Notes: a model not told the origin generated them from the sequence alone. DNA of 64,000 nt from Brenneria roseae subsp. roseae (GCF_003115845.1 NZ_KZ819022.1:186001-250000), one strand, 5' to 3'. Counted from the stretch's first letter, positions 1 to 10,003 are shown. A program made the numbers and translations.

Positions 1-490
1 GCTGTGCGGAGAAGGTAAACAGGTCGTCAAATTTTTCCGGCGGCTGCGGCATTAAATCTTTGTTGTATACCAGTACGATGGTTTCCACCGCTTTAGGAAT
101 GCCATACAGCTTGCCATTGTAGGTTTGTGCCTCCAATGCGGGTTTGGTAAAGCTGGCGAGGTAAGTCGGGTCGGGGTTCAGTTCAGTTATCAGCCCTTGT
201 ACCACTGCCGTACCGATTTGATCGTGGGGCATAACAAAGACGTCAGGACCGATGCCTGCCGGGCCATCGAGACGGAGTTTTTCAATCTGCTGCGCATAAG
301 GGGATTCCAGCACTTTGATTTTGACATTGTTCTGTGCTTCAAAGGCCTTAATTGCATCGGCAATCCCGTCGGATTTTTTTATGTCTTCCCATACCAGGAG
401 TTCCTGCTCGGCGGATAAGGCCGATTTGCTGAAAATTCCTGTGATACCCAGTGATATCATCATGACGGTCGTCAATGTTTTCATTTTCAT
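1..490 (-). CDS. Extracellular solute-binding protein, MalE-like (galacto-oligosaccharide ABC transporter), partial
   Basis: The gene runs off the left edge; only about 163 N-terminal codons are present. The start is the ATG at 490 (MKMKTLTTVMMIS), followed by a signal peptide with probable cleavage after ALSA. The mature protein reads like MalE: LLVWEDIKKSDG, GPDVFVMPHDQIG, NGKLYGIPKAVE and VYNKDLMPQPP are the usual sugar-binding-protein motifs. It would bind an oligosaccharide in the periplasm and deliver it to a MalFG-type permease that should lie beyond the edge. It is divergent from the ATPase gene at 1090. With the porin, the GalR-type regulator and galTK nearby, a beta-galactoside or galactan oligomer is the likely substrate (gan-type locus of soft-rot bacteria). 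Family sure; substrate inferred. Confidence 0.8.
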   Translation of the reverse strand, partial: MKMKTLTTVMMISLGITGIFSKSALSAEQELLVWEDIKKSDGIADAIKAFEAQNNVKIKVLESPYAQQIEKLRLDGPAGIGPDVFVMPHDQIGTAVVQGLITELNPDPTYLASFTKPALEAQTYNGKLYGIPKAVETIVLVYNKDLMPQPPEKFDDLFTFSAQ

Positions 491-881
491 TATTAATCCT
501 CGCGCTGTTGTTAGGCATAAATCATGTCAGGCAAAAATCATGGTAAGGAAATCCTCGCTTACCTTCCTTCACACCGACGCTGGCTATTTCATTGTAACGT
601 TACATAAAACACCTGATTACGACGGATTAGGCGGTAAACTCTGCTTCCGGCATATATCAATAGAGCCGATCGGCTTTTTGCTGCGTGATGCTGAATCGAA
701 CGAAGGGATCCAGTAATCGATTAATTAATAAGAGATTCACGCATATTGCTGCCAGCTGTGTCGCCTCGGTTATCCGCTTTCCTTGCAGAAAGAGAAACGT
801 CATAAAATAGGGTAACGGTTACACCGGCGACGATTACATTAAGCAGAGTGCGCCACGTCTGCCAGTGAAACATGTAAAGGC

Positions 882-897
882 TGTGATCTTATGCACA
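882..897. promoter_or_regulatory. Candidate CRP site
   Basis: TGTGATCTTATGCACA fits the CRP consensus TGTGA-N6-TCACA with one mismatch. It lies 18 bp from the GalR-type operator at 915-930, the combination expected for a catabolite-repressed galactoside locus. Not tested. Confidence 0.4.
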
Positions 898-914
898 AAA
901 GTAACCCCCTGTTT

Positions 915-930
915 GTGCAAACGGTTACAC
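915..930. promoter_or_regulatory. GalR/LacI-type operator
   Basis: GTGCAAACGGTTACAC matches the enterobacterial GalR/GalS operator pattern GTGNAANCGNTTNCAC. Similar sequences occur before the porin (3735-3750) and galT (5581-5596, 5668-5683). The regulator encoded at 4181-5206 is the natural ligand. Confidence 0.65.
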
Positions 931-1089
931 CATGCTGTTATATTGATGCCATGACCAGAATATAGCGGCGTTTTACCCGACGTTATCGCATTACAGTGTG
1001 ATGGCGAAGCCAGGTTGCACAGGGAAAGATCTGGCGGTTTTATTCAACGCCTGAGCTATGAAAATCAAAATTATCAAGAGGTTATTGTT

Positions 1090-2181
1090 ATGGCGGCGAT
1101 CCAGCTGGCGAGAGTTAGTAAGCATTTTGGTAAGAATGTGACGCTTCACGATATCAACCTGGCGATTGCCGATGGGGAATTCGCCGTTTTCGTTGGGCCT
1201 TCTGGATGTGGTAAGTCAACGCTGCTGAGAATGATTGCCGGACTGGAAGATGTCACCGGTGGTGAGATCATGATTGATGATACCGTGGTCAACGATGTGA
1301 CACCGTCGCATCGTGGTGTCGCCATGGTGTTTCAGTCCTATGCGCTGTACCCACATATGACCGTCGCTGAAAACATGGGATATGGGTTACGCGTCAATGG
1401 CGTACCGAAAGATCAGATTAAACACCAGATCGACATGGTGGCGAAGACGTTGCAACTCTCTCATCTGCTGGAGCGTAAGCCGAAAGAGCTATCCGGCGGG
1501 CAGCGGCAGCGTGTCGCGATTGGTCGCGCCATTGTGCGCAACCCTAAGGTCTTCTTGTTTGATGAGCCGCTCTCGAACCTGGATGCCGAGCTGCGTGTCG
1601 ACATGCGTTTACATATTGCCAGGCTGCATCAGGAACTGAAGACGACCATGATCTACGTGACGCACGATCAGGTTGAAGCGATGACGTTGGCCGATAAAAT
1701 CGTTGTGATGAATTACGGTAAAGTTGAACAGGTTGGCTCGCCGATGGAGCTTTACTATCGGCCGGTTAACCAGTTTGTGGCGGGCTTCATCGGTTCGCCG
1801 AAAATGAATTTTCTGCCCGCTCAGGTAACCGCCTGGACGTCCGATATGCTTAGCGTCAATGTCGCGGAACGGTTGGATCTTGAGCTTCCGATTCGAACCC
1901 GCGAACTGGTGGCCGGCGACACGGTGACGCTGGGGCTGCGTCCTGAGCACGTAATGCCGCAGGGGGAGGGGATTCGCCTTGCTTTTGGTTGTGAGGTCGT
2001 TGAGCGTTTGGGAAACAGCACCTATTTGTTCGGACAGTGCTGTGGCATCGATAACTTCAAACTTCTGTTAGCAGGGGACAGCGATTTTAAACCGTATCAG
2101 AATATTGACGTATTCTTCTCACCGGGCAACTGTCTGGTGTTCGACGAAGCGGGACTGCGCATTAACGAAACCAGACTGTAA
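1090..2181 (+). CDS. ABC transporter ATP-binding protein, MalK/MsmX/UgpC family
   Basis: This is the cytoplasmic ATPase that energises a sugar importer; 363 residues, normal for the family. Walker A is [12 protein letters not shown] (about residue 37), the Q-loop lies in VFQSYALYPHMT, the signature is LSGGQRQRVAIGRA, Walker B is VFLFDEPLSNLD, and the switch His is in VTHDQVEAM. A C-terminal TOBE domain follows (LGLRPEHV). I chose ATG 1090 over the upstream in-frame codon at 1015 because AAGAGG lies at 1076-1081 and family members start at this point. It probably partners the divergent binding protein at 1-490 and permeases outside the window. Product sure; transported sugar inferred. Confidence 0.9.
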   Translation: MAAIQLARVSKHFGKNVTLHDINLAIADGEFAVFVGPSGCGKSTLLRMIAGLEDVTGGEIMIDDTVVNDVTPSHRGVAMVFQSYALYPHMTVAENMGYGLRVNGVPKDQIKHQIDMVAKTLQLSHLLERKPKELSGGQRQRVAIGRAIVRNPKVFLFDEPLSNLDAELRVDMRLHIARLHQELKTTMIYVTHDQVEAMTLADKIVVMNYGKVEQVGSPMELYYRPVNQFVAGFIGSPKMNFLPAQVTAWTSDMLSVNVAERLDLELPIRTRELVAGDTVTLGLRPEHVMPQGEGIRLAFGCEVVERLGNSTYLFGQCCGIDNFKLLLAGDSDFKPYQNIDVFFSPGNCLVFDEAGLRINETRL

Positions 2182-2220
2182 CTTACGCTGAAAATTTACG
2201 ATTTGCGGTGTAACTGTTCC

Positions 2221-2249
2221 ACGCCGGCGCGCTAAAAACGCGCCGGCGT
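2221..2249. repeat. GC-rich inverted repeat
   Basis: ACGCCGGCGCG and CGCGCCGGCGT form an 11-bp perfect stem around the loop CTAAAAA, 40 bp after the ATPase stop. There is no T-run after it, so it is an mRNA 3'-end hairpin rather than a complete intrinsic terminator. Confidence 0.5.
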
Positions 2250-2301
2250 GTTGCTAAGCAGGGCGACAAAGGAGTACGGGGTGCTATCTTGTGGGGAAAT
2301 A

Positions 2302-2332
2302 AAAGCTCAGCGGCAAAATGCCGCTGAGCTTT
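2302..2332. terminator. Bidirectional terminator between the ATPase and porin genes
   Basis: AAGCTCAGCGGCA and TGCCGCTGAGCTT form a long stem with an A-rich left flank and T-rich right flank (TTTGTTTT). It lies between two convergent genes (ends at 2181 and 2351) and can serve both. Confidence 0.8.
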
Positions 2333-2350
2333 GTTTTATCTGGGGGTTTA

Positions 2351-3673
2351 TTACCACCAGGCTTCGGCCTGGATACCGAAATTCATGGTGTTGTTGCGTG
2401 TACCGTCATTGAAGGAGCGGCCTTCGCCATCTTTCAGATAAGAGACATAGAAGCGCAGTTCAGGACGGGTCAACATCGGAATGTCTGCGGTGAGCGCCTG
2501 GGCAATCGTATACTTCTGGCCGCTGTATTTATCTTTGTCACCACTGGTCCATGTTTCGGATTCATGGAACGTCCCCACTTCCAGATAAGTTTTATGGTTC
2601 TTGTTCCAGGCATATTGGCCACGGGCGACAGCAGAGAAAAGCTCTCGTTCATCACTCCAGCGGCTGGTTTTCTCGGCTTTGCCGTAGGTTAATACATGGC
2701 TGATGGCCACACGATCGCCCAGTGGCAAATCGCCGGTCTGGATCACACGGTAACCCGTCGCGCTGGTGTTGTTGTTCCAGACGTCATACCAGCCTCCCCC
2801 TTGCGACACCATGTTTTGCGCCATACCTTTATCGGCATATTGCAATACCAGCTTCTGGTTGGTGTTCAACCCAGAGAAATAGTGTCCGACTTCAGCCGTC
2901 AGCATAATGCCGTTTTTGACGTCATAGGGGGCGTCGTTGGCTCGGAGGATATTTTTTTGTACATCTCGTTCATTGGGCATGGCATAAGTGACGCCGAACT
3001 CTGTCCAGGCGCCGTTCCATGGCTTCCAGCCGGCATAACGGGCATCAAGGAAGTTGATGTTGAGATCGTCATATTTGTCTCTTTCACTCTGATCGTTCAC
3101 GCAGTTCGGATCGGTATTGCCTGCGCAAATGCCGGTCAGGTCAACATCCATATTTTCGCCGTCGCCGCGTATCCAGGCAAAGGAGAATGCGCCTTCACCC
3201 GCCTTGATATTCTCGATGCCCGCGCCGGCACCTGAAATGTTGTAATATTTAGTATCAATGATATGGATATCACGGCGCTGATAATAACGTTTACCGGCCC
3301 AGATAGTGGCTTCGGGAAACGCGGTAATAAAGCCTGTGGCTTGCAGGTTGAACTGGCGCAGGCCAAATTCCGTATCATCATTTTTCGTGGTTTCGTTATC
3401 GTTGGAACCATCCGATGACATCGATATCATGCTGTCAACGTAAAACGTTTTACCGTCTTCATTGTATAATTGCTGCCCCAGCCCAATTTCTGCATAGGTA
3501 TCGCCTTCATTACCCAAACGGCCAAGTTTGCTTTGGTTGCCCGTTTGCTCTTTCCCATCATTGGAAACGCCAACGCCTGATCTAAAGTAACCAGAAAAAT
3601 CAACTGCATAGGCGTTTGCTGCGGTGAGCGCGATGGCAAGAGCGACAGAAGTCGTCAGTATTTTCTCTTTCAT
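2351..3673 (-). CDS. LamB-type maltoporin homologue (galacto-oligosaccharide porin)
   Basis: Outer-membrane trimeric 18-strand porin for sugar chains, 440 residues. The signal peptide is [19 protein letters not shown], cleaved after AYA; the mature protein begins [12 protein letters not shown], the classic LamB start. Other LamB hallmarks are [29 protein letters not shown] and the C-terminal aromatic pair in [11 protein letters not shown] that targets it to the BAM machinery. The start has a good AAAGGAA ribosome site. It is monocistronic, preceded by a GalR-type operator at 3735-3750. In soft-rot bacteria a LamB homologue (GanL) serves galactan oligomers; that is the likely role here, but maltodextrins cannot be excluded by eye. 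Confidence 0.85.
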   Translation of the reverse strand: MKEKILTTSVALAIALTAANAYAVDFSGYFRSGVGVSNDGKEQTGNQSKLGRLGNEGDTYAEIGLGQQLYNEDGKTFYVDSMISMSSDGSNDNETTKNDDTEFGLRQFNLQATGFITAFPEATIWAGKRYYQRRDIHIIDTKYYNISGAGAGIENIKAGEGAFSFAWIRGDGENMDVDLTGICAGNTDPNCVNDQSERDKYDDLNINFLDARYAGWKPWNGAWTEFGVTYAMPNERDVQKNILRANDAPYDVKNGIMLTAEVGHYFSGLNTNQKLVLQYADKGMAQNMVSQGGGWYDVWNNNTSATGYRVIQTGDLPLGDRVAISHVLTYGKAEKTSRWSDERELFSAVARGQYAWNKNHKTYLEVGTFHESETWTSGDKDKYSGQKYTIAQALTADIPMLTRPELRFYVSYLKDGEGRSFNDGTRNNTMNFGIQAEAWW

Positions 3674-3734
3674 GGAAATTCCTTTCTATTTTCACAGATA
3701 ACCGTGAATTACGTTGTCAGTGTGTGATCTTTTA

Positions 3735-3750
3735 GGGTAATCGGTTTCAC
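3735..3750. promoter_or_regulatory. GalR/LacI-type operator before the porin gene
   Basis: GGGTAATCGGTTTCAC is close to GTGNAANCGNTTNCAC, 62 bp upstream of the porin ATG. It overlaps where a porin promoter would be. Confidence 0.6.
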
Positions 3751-4180
3751 TAAATGGCGAGGGGATTATGGGGTAATAAAATGACTCGTGACATGATTAC
3801 ACTCACAAAATACAAAATAGTTACACTGCTTTTTACAATGCTTAACGTTGGGTTAATTTGATTTAATGCTGCATAATAATGATTATTCGGGGTTAATTTT
3901 CTATCTTTGCGGTGTAATCAGTTTTATGTTTCGTCAGAGATATAAAATTCAGCATTTAAATTTATTTGCCGGTTTGTTGTTTTACCGATCGGTGCGGCAG
4001 AGAATGAGTGAAACAAGGCACTGAGGAGTGAGAACGCCTACTTTGTTACCTGCAAGGCGTGGTGACCGATGTGATGACGGCGGAGTAAAGGGAATTGCAG
4101 GGCGCGCCGTTTGGCGCTCTGGGTGGCGGTTCCCCTCAGGGACGATTTGTCCTGCGGGAGAACCGGATGCGGCGGTGCCG
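3751..4180. other. Gene-free spacer
   Basis: About 430 bp between the porin control region and the end of the regulator gene. It is AT-rich in the first half. Partial TGTAA/TTACA half-sites occur near 3795, 3823 and 3912, but none forms a full operator. No gene seen. Confidence 0.4.
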
Positions 4181-5206
4181 TCAACCGTTCGACGGCGATT
4201 TCTTTTGCGGCGGCGCGCTGACGGAATGGCGACGAACCAATGTCGGACTGAACATGTTGGTGGTTTCTTTGAGTGGCGTGCCATGAGACAGCGCAATGGC
4301 CAGCTCCGCTGCGTGTATTGCCATCGCTGAAACCGGATAATGTATGGTGGTTAACCGCGGGCGCAGATAACGGGCGATCAGAACATCATCAAACCCCACC
4401 ACGGACATATCCTGCGGCACGTTAATGCTATTATCACTCAGCACCGACAGGGCGCCGGCCGCCATGGAGTCGTTGTAACACACCACGGCCGTCATATTGC
4501 CGCCGCGGCTGAGCAACTCGGTCATCGCCGATTCTCCGCCCAGTTCATCCGGCGATGCCCGGGCAATCAGGCGTTCATCCAGTTCAATACCATGCTCCTG
4601 TAAGGCATCAATATAGCCTTGCAGACGGTCGAATGAGTCGGAAATCTGGTGGTTCGAGCAGAGGAAACCGATTTTCTGATGCCCTTCCTGAATCAGATGA
4701 CGGGTGGACAGCCAGGAACCGTAACGGTCATCCAGCGCGACGCAGCGGGTTTCGTAACCCGGCAGCGTGCGGTTGATCAACACCATATCCGGTATATGGC
4801 TCATCAACGTCGCCAGTTCCTGATCGGAAATCATTTTGGCGTGTACCACCAGTCCGGCACAGCGATGCCGAATCAGCTGTTCGATCGCTTTTTTTTCCTG
4901 TTCGGCGTTGTGATAGCCATTGCCGATGAGCAGAAACTTTCCTGTTTGCTGAGCGATCTGTTCCACGGATTTGACCATGGTGCCGAAGAAAGGATCGGAA
5001 ACATCCGCGACCACAATGCCAAGCGTTTCCGCACTTTGGTGGGCAAGCGCGCGGGCATTGGCGTTTGGATGATACTGTAACTCAGCCATTGCCTTATGCA
5101 CGGCTTCCCGTGAAGCGCTGCTGGCTTTTGGGGAATTGTTGATAACCCGCGAGACCGTTGCAACGGATACACCTGATAGACGAGCGACATCCTTTATTGT
5201 TGCCAT
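4181..5206 (-). CDS. LacI/GalR-family transcriptional repressor (GanR/GalR type)
   Basis: 341 residues. The N-terminal LacI helix-turn-helix and hinge are textbook (MATIKDVARLSGVSVATVSR, then YHPNANARALA), followed by a periplasmic-binding-protein-like sensor domain (LGIVVADVSDPFFG; SVVGFDDVLIARYLRP). It resembles GalR/GalS in the DNA-reading helix, and GalR-type operators lie before the transporter genes, the porin and galT, so local control of galactoside uptake and the Leloir genes is the likely role. It is transcribed alone, divergent from galT. The sensor ligand (galactose or a galacto-oligosaccharide) is inferred. Confidence 0.85.
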   Translation of the reverse strand: MATIKDVARLSGVSVATVSRVINNSPKASSASREAVHKAMAELQYHPNANARALAHQSAETLGIVVADVSDPFFGTMVKSVEQIAQQTGKFLLIGNGYHNAEQEKKAIEQLIRHRCAGLVVHAKMISDQELATLMSHIPDMVLINRTLPGYETRCVALDDRYGSWLSTRHLIQEGHQKIGFLCSNHQISDSFDRLQGYIDALQEHGIELDERLIARASPDELGGESAMTELLSRGGNMTAVVCYNDSMAAGALSVLSDNSINVPQDMSVVGFDDVLIARYLRPRLTTIHYPVSAMAIHAAELAIALSHGTPLKETTNMFSPTLVRRHSVSAPPQKKSPSNG

Positions 5207-5580
5207 TGAGCATTCCTGAGCAGTGAAATGCGTTGTCGTGTGACATAAATACCAGAGGGTTTTTATGTTTTATATACCTTTCTTTCCTGAAGCGGCGGCA
5301 TTGTTGGCTGCGCTTGCCCATGTGAACCACTTATCCGGGTAAGTGTATCGGGACTCGCTCGAGCCATCTTGCTGCATGTCGCTCCAATAACTTCAGGTAT
5401 AGCCTAACGCACAGATTATGAGAAAAAACAGGTGGCTTATGCTTATAAATGTACAGGTTTTCTATTGATGTTACCTATTCGCCACCTTCCTTGCGGTACC
5501 CAGACCGTGCTTATGTGATCTGTATCAACAATCATTTCCAACTTGTCTCTTCCCAAACGGTATTCCGAGGTTTAAATTTA

Positions 5581-5596
5581 GGGTAACCGATTACAC
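5581..5596. promoter_or_regulatory. GalR-type operator upstream of galT (distal)
   Basis: GGGTAACCGATTACAC differs from GTGTAANCGNTTACAC at one position. Its centre is 87 bp from that of the second operator at 5668-5683, a layout reminiscent of the two gal operators of E. coli. Confidence 0.7.
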
Positions 5597-5667
5597 TTAA
5601 ACGATAAGTCAACAGGCCTTATTGCGCCGGATTTAATGATATGAGCATGATTATTGCTTATTTTTTC

Positions 5668-5683
5668 GTGAAACTGATTACAT
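5668..5683. promoter_or_regulatory. GalR-type operator upstream of galT (proximal)
   Basis: GTGAAACTGATTACAT keeps the GTGNAA and TTACA halves of the GalR operator with small deviations. It lies 144 bp before the galT start. Confidence 0.5.
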
Positions 5684-5826
5684 CTTTAGGTCTGAACGGC
5701 TTTGCGCTGTGAATTTATCTGATGTATCTCCCAGACAAAAGGCGGTGGCGTGGCGCATCCTGTTGACGACTGAACAGATATCGCGCGGCCGTACAGAGTT
5801 TATGTCTTGTTTTGAGGAATGATCTT

Positions 5827-6867
5827 ATGCTGTTTGAACCAACTGAACACCCGCATCGCCGTTTTAATCCGCTGAAAGGCGAGTGGGTGCTGGTGTCGCC
5901 GCATCGGGCCAAACGTCCATGGCAAGGACAGCAGGACGAGCCCGATCGTAGTACGCGACCGTCTCACGATCCGAGCTGCTATCTGTGCGCGGGTAACACA
6001 CGGATCACCGGCGATATTAATCCGCAATATCAGGGAACGTTTGTTTTCACGAATGATTTTTCGGCCCTGATGGAAGATACCCCGGCCGTACCCGTGCGCG
6101 ATGATCCGCTGTTTCGTATTGAGCGCGCCCGAGGCGTCAGCCGTGTGATCTGTTTCTCGCCCGATCACGGTAAAAGCCTGCCAGAGCTTGCGCTGCCTGC
6201 GCTGAGAGGCGTGATCGACACCTGGAGCCAGCAGACGTCGGAGTTGGGGAAACGCTATTCATGGATTCAGGTCTTTGAAAACAAAGGTGCGATGATGGGG
6301 TGTTCTAACCCGCATCCGCACGGGCAGATATGGGCCAACGATTTTTTACCGAACGAAGCACGGCGTGAAGATCGGCATCAGCGTGATTACTTTGCTCAAT
6401 ATGGTGCGCCGTTGCTGCTGGATTATGTTCAGCGCGAGCTGGCGGAGGGAACGCGTCTGGTCGTGGAAACGGAACACTGGCTGGCCGTTGTCCCTTATTG
6501 GGCCTCCTGGCCGTTTGAAACGCTGCTGCTGCCTAAGTTTGCCGTACAGCGGTTACCACAGCTGAACGATGCCCAGCGGGACGATTTGGCCGTTGCGCTG
6601 AAAAAATTGACCAGCCGTTACGATAACCTGTTTCAGTGTTCATTCCCTTATTCGATGGGATGGCATGGGGCGCCGTTCAATGGCGAAGATAACACCCACT
6701 GGCAGCTTCATGCCCACTTTTATCCCCCATTATTACGCTCTGCCAGCGTGCGCAAGTTTATGGTCGGCTACGAGATGCTGGCTGAAGCGCAGCGCGATCT
6801 GACGGCAGAACAGGCTGCTGAACGCCTGCGCGGCGTGAGTGATATTCATTTCCATGAGCAAATTTGA
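5827..6867 (+). CDS. galT: Galactose-1-phosphate uridylyltransferase
   Basis: Second step of the Leloir pathway: exchanges UMP between UDP-glucose and galactose-1-phosphate in the cytoplasm. 346 residues, nearly collinear with E. coli GalT. The active-site motif [10 protein letters not shown] (nucleotidylated His) is intact, as are the zinc-binding YLCAGN region and the C-terminal [11 protein letters not shown] chose ATG 5827 ([15 protein letters not shown]), with TGAGGA at 5813-5818, over the TTG at 5812. galK follows after 9 bp. No galE or galM is adjacent, unlike the E. coli galETKM operon. Confidence 0.97.
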   Translation: MLFEPTEHPHRRFNPLKGEWVLVSPHRAKRPWQGQQDEPDRSTRPSHDPSCYLCAGNTRITGDINPQYQGTFVFTNDFSALMEDTPAVPVRDDPLFRIERARGVSRVICFSPDHGKSLPELALPALRGVIDTWSQQTSELGKRYSWIQVFENKGAMMGCSNPHPHGQIWANDFLPNEARREDRHQRDYFAQYGAPLLLDYVQRELAEGTRLVVETEHWLAVVPYWASWPFETLLLPKFAVQRLPQLNDAQRDDLAVALKKLTSRYDNLFQCSFPYSMGWHGAPFNGEDNTHWQLHAHFYPPLLRSASVRKFMVGYEMLAEAQRDLTAEQAAERLRGVSDIHFHEQI

Positions 6868-6876
6868 GGTCATTTT

Positions 6877-8040
6877 ATGAGCCGTATCGATTCTCTGCGA
6901 CAGTCTGCCGAGTCCGTCTTTGTCCATGTGTTCGGCTATGCGCCGGATGCCAATATTCAGGCGCCCGGCCGGGTGAACCTGATCGGGGAACATACCGACT
7001 ATAACGACGGTTTTGTGTTGCCCTGTGCTATCGACTATCAGACGGTCATCAGCGCTGCCGTGCGGCAGGACAGCATGGTACGGGTCGTGGCGGTAAACAG
7101 CGATAGCCAGCAGGACGAGTTCGATCTTACCCGCGACATTGAACGTCATCCGGAATACACCTGGGCCAACTATGTGCGGGGAACCGTCAAGTTCCTGCAA
7201 GCGCGCGGGCTGTCGCTCAGCGGTATGGATATGGTGATTTCAGGGAATGTGCCGTCGGGGGCCGGACTGAGTTCTTCCGCCTCGCTGGAGGTGGCGATCG
7301 GTCAGACATTCAAGACACTGAATAACCTGAGTGTGAGCCAATTAGATCTGGCACTGACGGGACAGCAGGCAGAGAACGATTTTGTGGGCTGTAGCTGCGG
7401 TATCATGGATCAGTTTATTTCCGCTCAGGGGCAGGCGGGTCATGCGCTGTTGATCGATTGCCGTTCTCTGGAAGGTCGTGCCGTGCGGATGTTGGCTGGC
7501 GTGGACGTGCTGATTGTTAATTCCAATGTTCGCCGCGGGCTGGTGGACAGTGAGTACAACACGCGCCGCCAGCAGTGCGAAGCGGCGGCTCGTCATTTTG
7601 GCGTCAAAGCGCTGCGCGATCTTTCTCTGCCGCAGTTTGAAGCGGGGGCGGGAGGGCTCGATCCGCTGGTAGCCCGCCGCGCCCGGCATGTTATCACGGA
7701 AAATAGCCGCACGCTGGAAGCCGCCGATGCACTGGCGCGTCAGGATGCGGAACGGCTGTTTACGCTGATGGCGGAATCACATGTTTCTATGCGTGATGAT
7801 TTTGAAATCACCGTGCCACAGATTGATACGCTGGTTGAGCTGATTAAGGAGCACGTCGGCGGGCGCGGGGGCGTAAGGATGACCGGCGGCGGCTTTGGCG
7901 GTTGCATCGTCGCGCTGATCCCGTCGGCGCTGACGAACGACGTTATTCAGGTGATTGAACGCGAATATCCCGTTCGCACCGGCTTAACCCCCTCGATATA
8001 TCTGTGCCAGCCGTCAGATGGGGCCGGGCGGCTGAATTGA
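6877..8040 (+). CDS. galK: Galactokinase
   Basis: Phosphorylates galactose to galactose-1-phosphate, first committed step of the Leloir pathway. 387 residues, GHMP kinase fold. Family motifs are present: [20 protein letters not shown] near the N-terminus, the ATP loop [15 protein letters not shown], and the C-terminal [11 protein letters not shown]. It is cotranscribed with galT (9-bp gap) and presumably controlled by the operators upstream of galT. galM does not follow; the next gene, mgtE, is convergent. Confidence 0.97.
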   Translation: MSRIDSLRQSAESVFVHVFGYAPDANIQAPGRVNLIGEHTDYNDGFVLPCAIDYQTVISAAVRQDSMVRVVAVNSDSQQDEFDLTRDIERHPEYTWANYVRGTVKFLQARGLSLSGMDMVISGNVPSGAGLSSSASLEVAIGQTFKTLNNLSVSQLDLALTGQQAENDFVGCSCGIMDQFISAQGQAGHALLIDCRSLEGRAVRMLAGVDVLIVNSNVRRGLVDSEYNTRRQQCEAAARHFGVKALRDLSLPQFEAGAGGLDPLVARRARHVITENSRTLEAADALARQDAERLFTLMAESHVSMRDDFEITVPQIDTLVELIKEHVGGRGGVRMTGGGFGGCIVALIPSALTNDVIQVIEREYPVRTGLTPSIYLCQPSDGAGRLN

Positions 8041-8085
8041 GACTAAGAACGGATTTAGATGCGCTTTTCGGCCTAAGCTATTACC

Positions 8086-8120
8086 TTTCCTCCCTCCCTG
8101 AGAAGAAGGGGAGGAGGAAA
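8086..8120. terminator. Hairpin after galK
   Basis: TTTCCTCCCTCCC and GGGGAGGAGGAAA pair with one bulge. It lies between convergent galK and mgtE. There is no U-tract, so it may be a 3'-end stabiliser rather than a classic terminator. Confidence 0.4.
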
Positions 8121-8168
8121 CCTGAAACATGGGTCATCAACCTGCGTTTTGCAACGGCCATACCGCAT

Positions 8169-9593
8169 TCACGGTAATAAAAATAGGGTCGCCAGCCCCA
8201 GAAAAATAAAAAATCCGCCGGTATCGGTGATGGCCGTAATCATCACGCTGGAGCCCACCGCAGGGTCGCGCCCGAGAGCGACCATCGATAGCGGGATCAA
8301 TACGCCCATCAGCGCCGCCAGCAACAGATTAAGCAAGATGGCCAGCATCATGACTCCGCCCATTGCCATATTGCCATACAGCGCATAGGTCACCAGCCCC
8401 ATAATGGAGCCCCATATCACGCCGTTGACCAGCGCCACCCCTAACTCTTTCAGCAACAGGTAAGATTTTTTGCCGTGCTCCAACTGGTGTAGCGCCAGCG
8501 CCCGTACAATCATGGTGATGGTCTGATTACCGGTGTTGCCTCCGATACCGGCAACAATGGGCATCAGCGTCGCCAGCGCCACCAGATGGGCGAGCGTATC
8601 TTCAAACAGACCGATGACGCGTGAGGCGACCAGTGCGGTGCAGAGATTGATGGCCAGCCATGCCCAACGGTTACGCACCGCTTTATAGACCGGGGCGTAC
8701 ACATCTTCGGATGGGGTTAACCCGCCCGAACGACGCAGATGGCTGTCACTTTCTTTATTCACGACATCCATAATATCTTCGACCGTCAGGCGTCCCATCA
8801 GCTTGCCTTTGCTATCGACGACGGCGGTGGAGATCAGGTTGTAACGCTCAAATGCGCCCGATGCCTCTTCGAGTCGCTCTTCAGGCTGGAACATCAGCGG
8901 ATGGGTTTCCATGACCGTCGCAACCGGCGTTTTGGGCGGGTGCAGTAAAATATCCGCCAGAGAGAGCTCGCCAATCAGCGTATTTTTTCTATCGGTGACG
9001 AACAGTTTATCGGTGGAGTCTGGGATGGTTTTACGGTAACGCAGGTAACGCTGAACCGCGGCCAGCGTGACATCGGCACGGATGGTGATGAGTTTGAAAT
9101 CCATCAGATAGCCGATGCAATCTTCGTCGTAGTTAATCGCTTCCCGTAGCTGTGCCCGCTGCCTGGCCTCCAGCGTGGTCAATATTCTCCCCAGCAGGCT
9201 GCGAGGCAGGCGACGCGACAGCTGTGCCTGTTCATCCACATCCAGTATGCGCACCGCTCTCAGGATTTCTTTATCCTTCATGTCCTTGATCAGGTCGTCA
9301 GAAATGCTGTCCGACACTTCAATCAACACGCGTCCGCGCTTTTCAATGGGGATTAGCCGCCACAGGGCCAGGCGTTCATCATGCGGCAATGATTCCAGCA
9401 GATCGGCCAGGTCGGCAGCATGCAATTCGGCGATCAACTGGCAGATTTCGGCCGTTTGATCGAGTAATTGTTTGTTTTCTTTGGCAGTAACGCGAGGCTG
9501 TCGGTTGAGAATATCTTCAACCAACTCCTTGTTTTCCAATAAGAGAAGTGAGATACGACGCCGCTGGGCGCTCAGTTTTTTTACTGTCGACAT
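8169..9593 (-). CDS. mgtE: Magnesium transporter MgtE
   Basis: Inner-membrane Mg2+ channel/transporter, 474 residues. It shows the full MgtE layout: a helical cytoplasmic N domain with repeated ADLADLLESLPHDERL-type motifs (about residues 30-140), a tandem CBS pair (about 150-270), a connecting helix, then five membrane segments. The selectivity-filter region PIVAGIGGNTGNQ and the final AITDTGGFFIFLGLA are intact. Closing of the pore by Mg2+ binding to the CBS/N domains is known for the family. It is single-gene and convergent with galK. I did not recognise an M-box riboswitch in its leader. Confidence 0.95.
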   Translation of the reverse strand: MSTVKKLSAQRRRISLLLLENKELVEDILNRQPRVTAKENKQLLDQTAEICQLIAELHAADLADLLESLPHDERLALWRLIPIEKRGRVLIEVSDSISDDLIKDMKDKEILRAVRILDVDEQAQLSRRLPRSLLGRILTTLEARQRAQLREAINYDEDCIGYLMDFKLITIRADVTLAAVQRYLRYRKTIPDSTDKLFVTDRKNTLIGELSLADILLHPPKTPVATVMETHPLMFQPEERLEEASGAFERYNLISTAVVDSKGKLMGRLTVEDIMDVVNKESDSHLRRSGGLTPSEDVYAPVYKAVRNRWAWLAINLCTALVASRVIGLFEDTLAHLVALATLMPIVAGIGGNTGNQTITMIVRALALHQLEHGKKSYLLLKELGVALVNGVIWGSIMGLVTYALYGNMAMGGVMMLAILLNLLLAALMGVLIPLSMVALGRDPAVGSSVMITAITDTGGFFIFLGLATLFLLP

Positions 9594-10003
9594 GGGTGAT
9601 TTCCGCTCTATGTTTGGCGTTCCTGATCTGATTTTTATTTCCGTTATTCTGTTTCCGACTGAAATGCAGGCGTGTAACGGTGAGCGAGTGCCCCTGTAAA
9701 AGTCCGTTCATGAATAAACGTAGCGCAAAATCAGAGAATTAAGAATAGCGATATAATGTTTCAGCCTGATGGTTTATGGATCGCTAAGTACGAATAGGCG
9801 TTTGGGATCGCTTAAGTTGACAAGAAAAAAATGCGCTGGCGACGCATGCGCCATGCGGCCGTTTTTTTATGTTTTATATTCAGAGTTCGGTGTACAAAAC
9901 CGTAGGCCGTGGATATTCCTGGATGAATAATGTAACAAAGCGAGGGCGTCTCAGCGTCCTTATAAAAAATCAGAACATAAAATGGGTCAGATAAGGTTTG
10001 GCG
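9594..10003. other. mgtE leader and spacer with a hairpin
   Basis: 410 bp without a gene. A short dyad (TGGCG at 9837-9841 with CGCCA at 9850-9854) sits between an A-run and a T-run, so it could act as a weak terminator in either direction, for example after yfgG. Confidence 0.4.

Larger units (their letters stand above)
491..1089. promoter_or_regulatory. Divergent control region of the sugar transporter genes
   Basis: 600 bp without a gene between the binding-protein gene (leftward) and the ATPase gene (rightward). It holds a GalR-type operator at 915-930, a CRP-like site at 882-897, and two shorter dyads built from the same half-sites: TGTAACGTTACA at 593-604 and GGTAACGGTTACACC at 811-825. 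In the shorter dyads the half-sites are one or two bases closer than in a canonical GalR operator, so they are weaker candidates. Confidence 0.55.
5207..5826. promoter_or_regulatory. Divergent regulator-galT control region
   Basis: 620 bp without a gene. It holds a CRP-like site at 5514-5529 (TGTGA-N6-TCAAC) and two GalR-type operators at 5581-5596 and 5668-5683. The left 300 bp carry nothing else recognised. Confidence 0.5.

Noticed and set aside
2696-3235. 179-codon plus-strand frame
   Set aside because: Antisense to the LamB-type porin; shadow.
9594-9990. Possible M-box riboswitch in the mgtE leader
   Set aside because: Only a short hairpin with flanking A and T runs could be seen; none of the conserved M-box stems was recognised.
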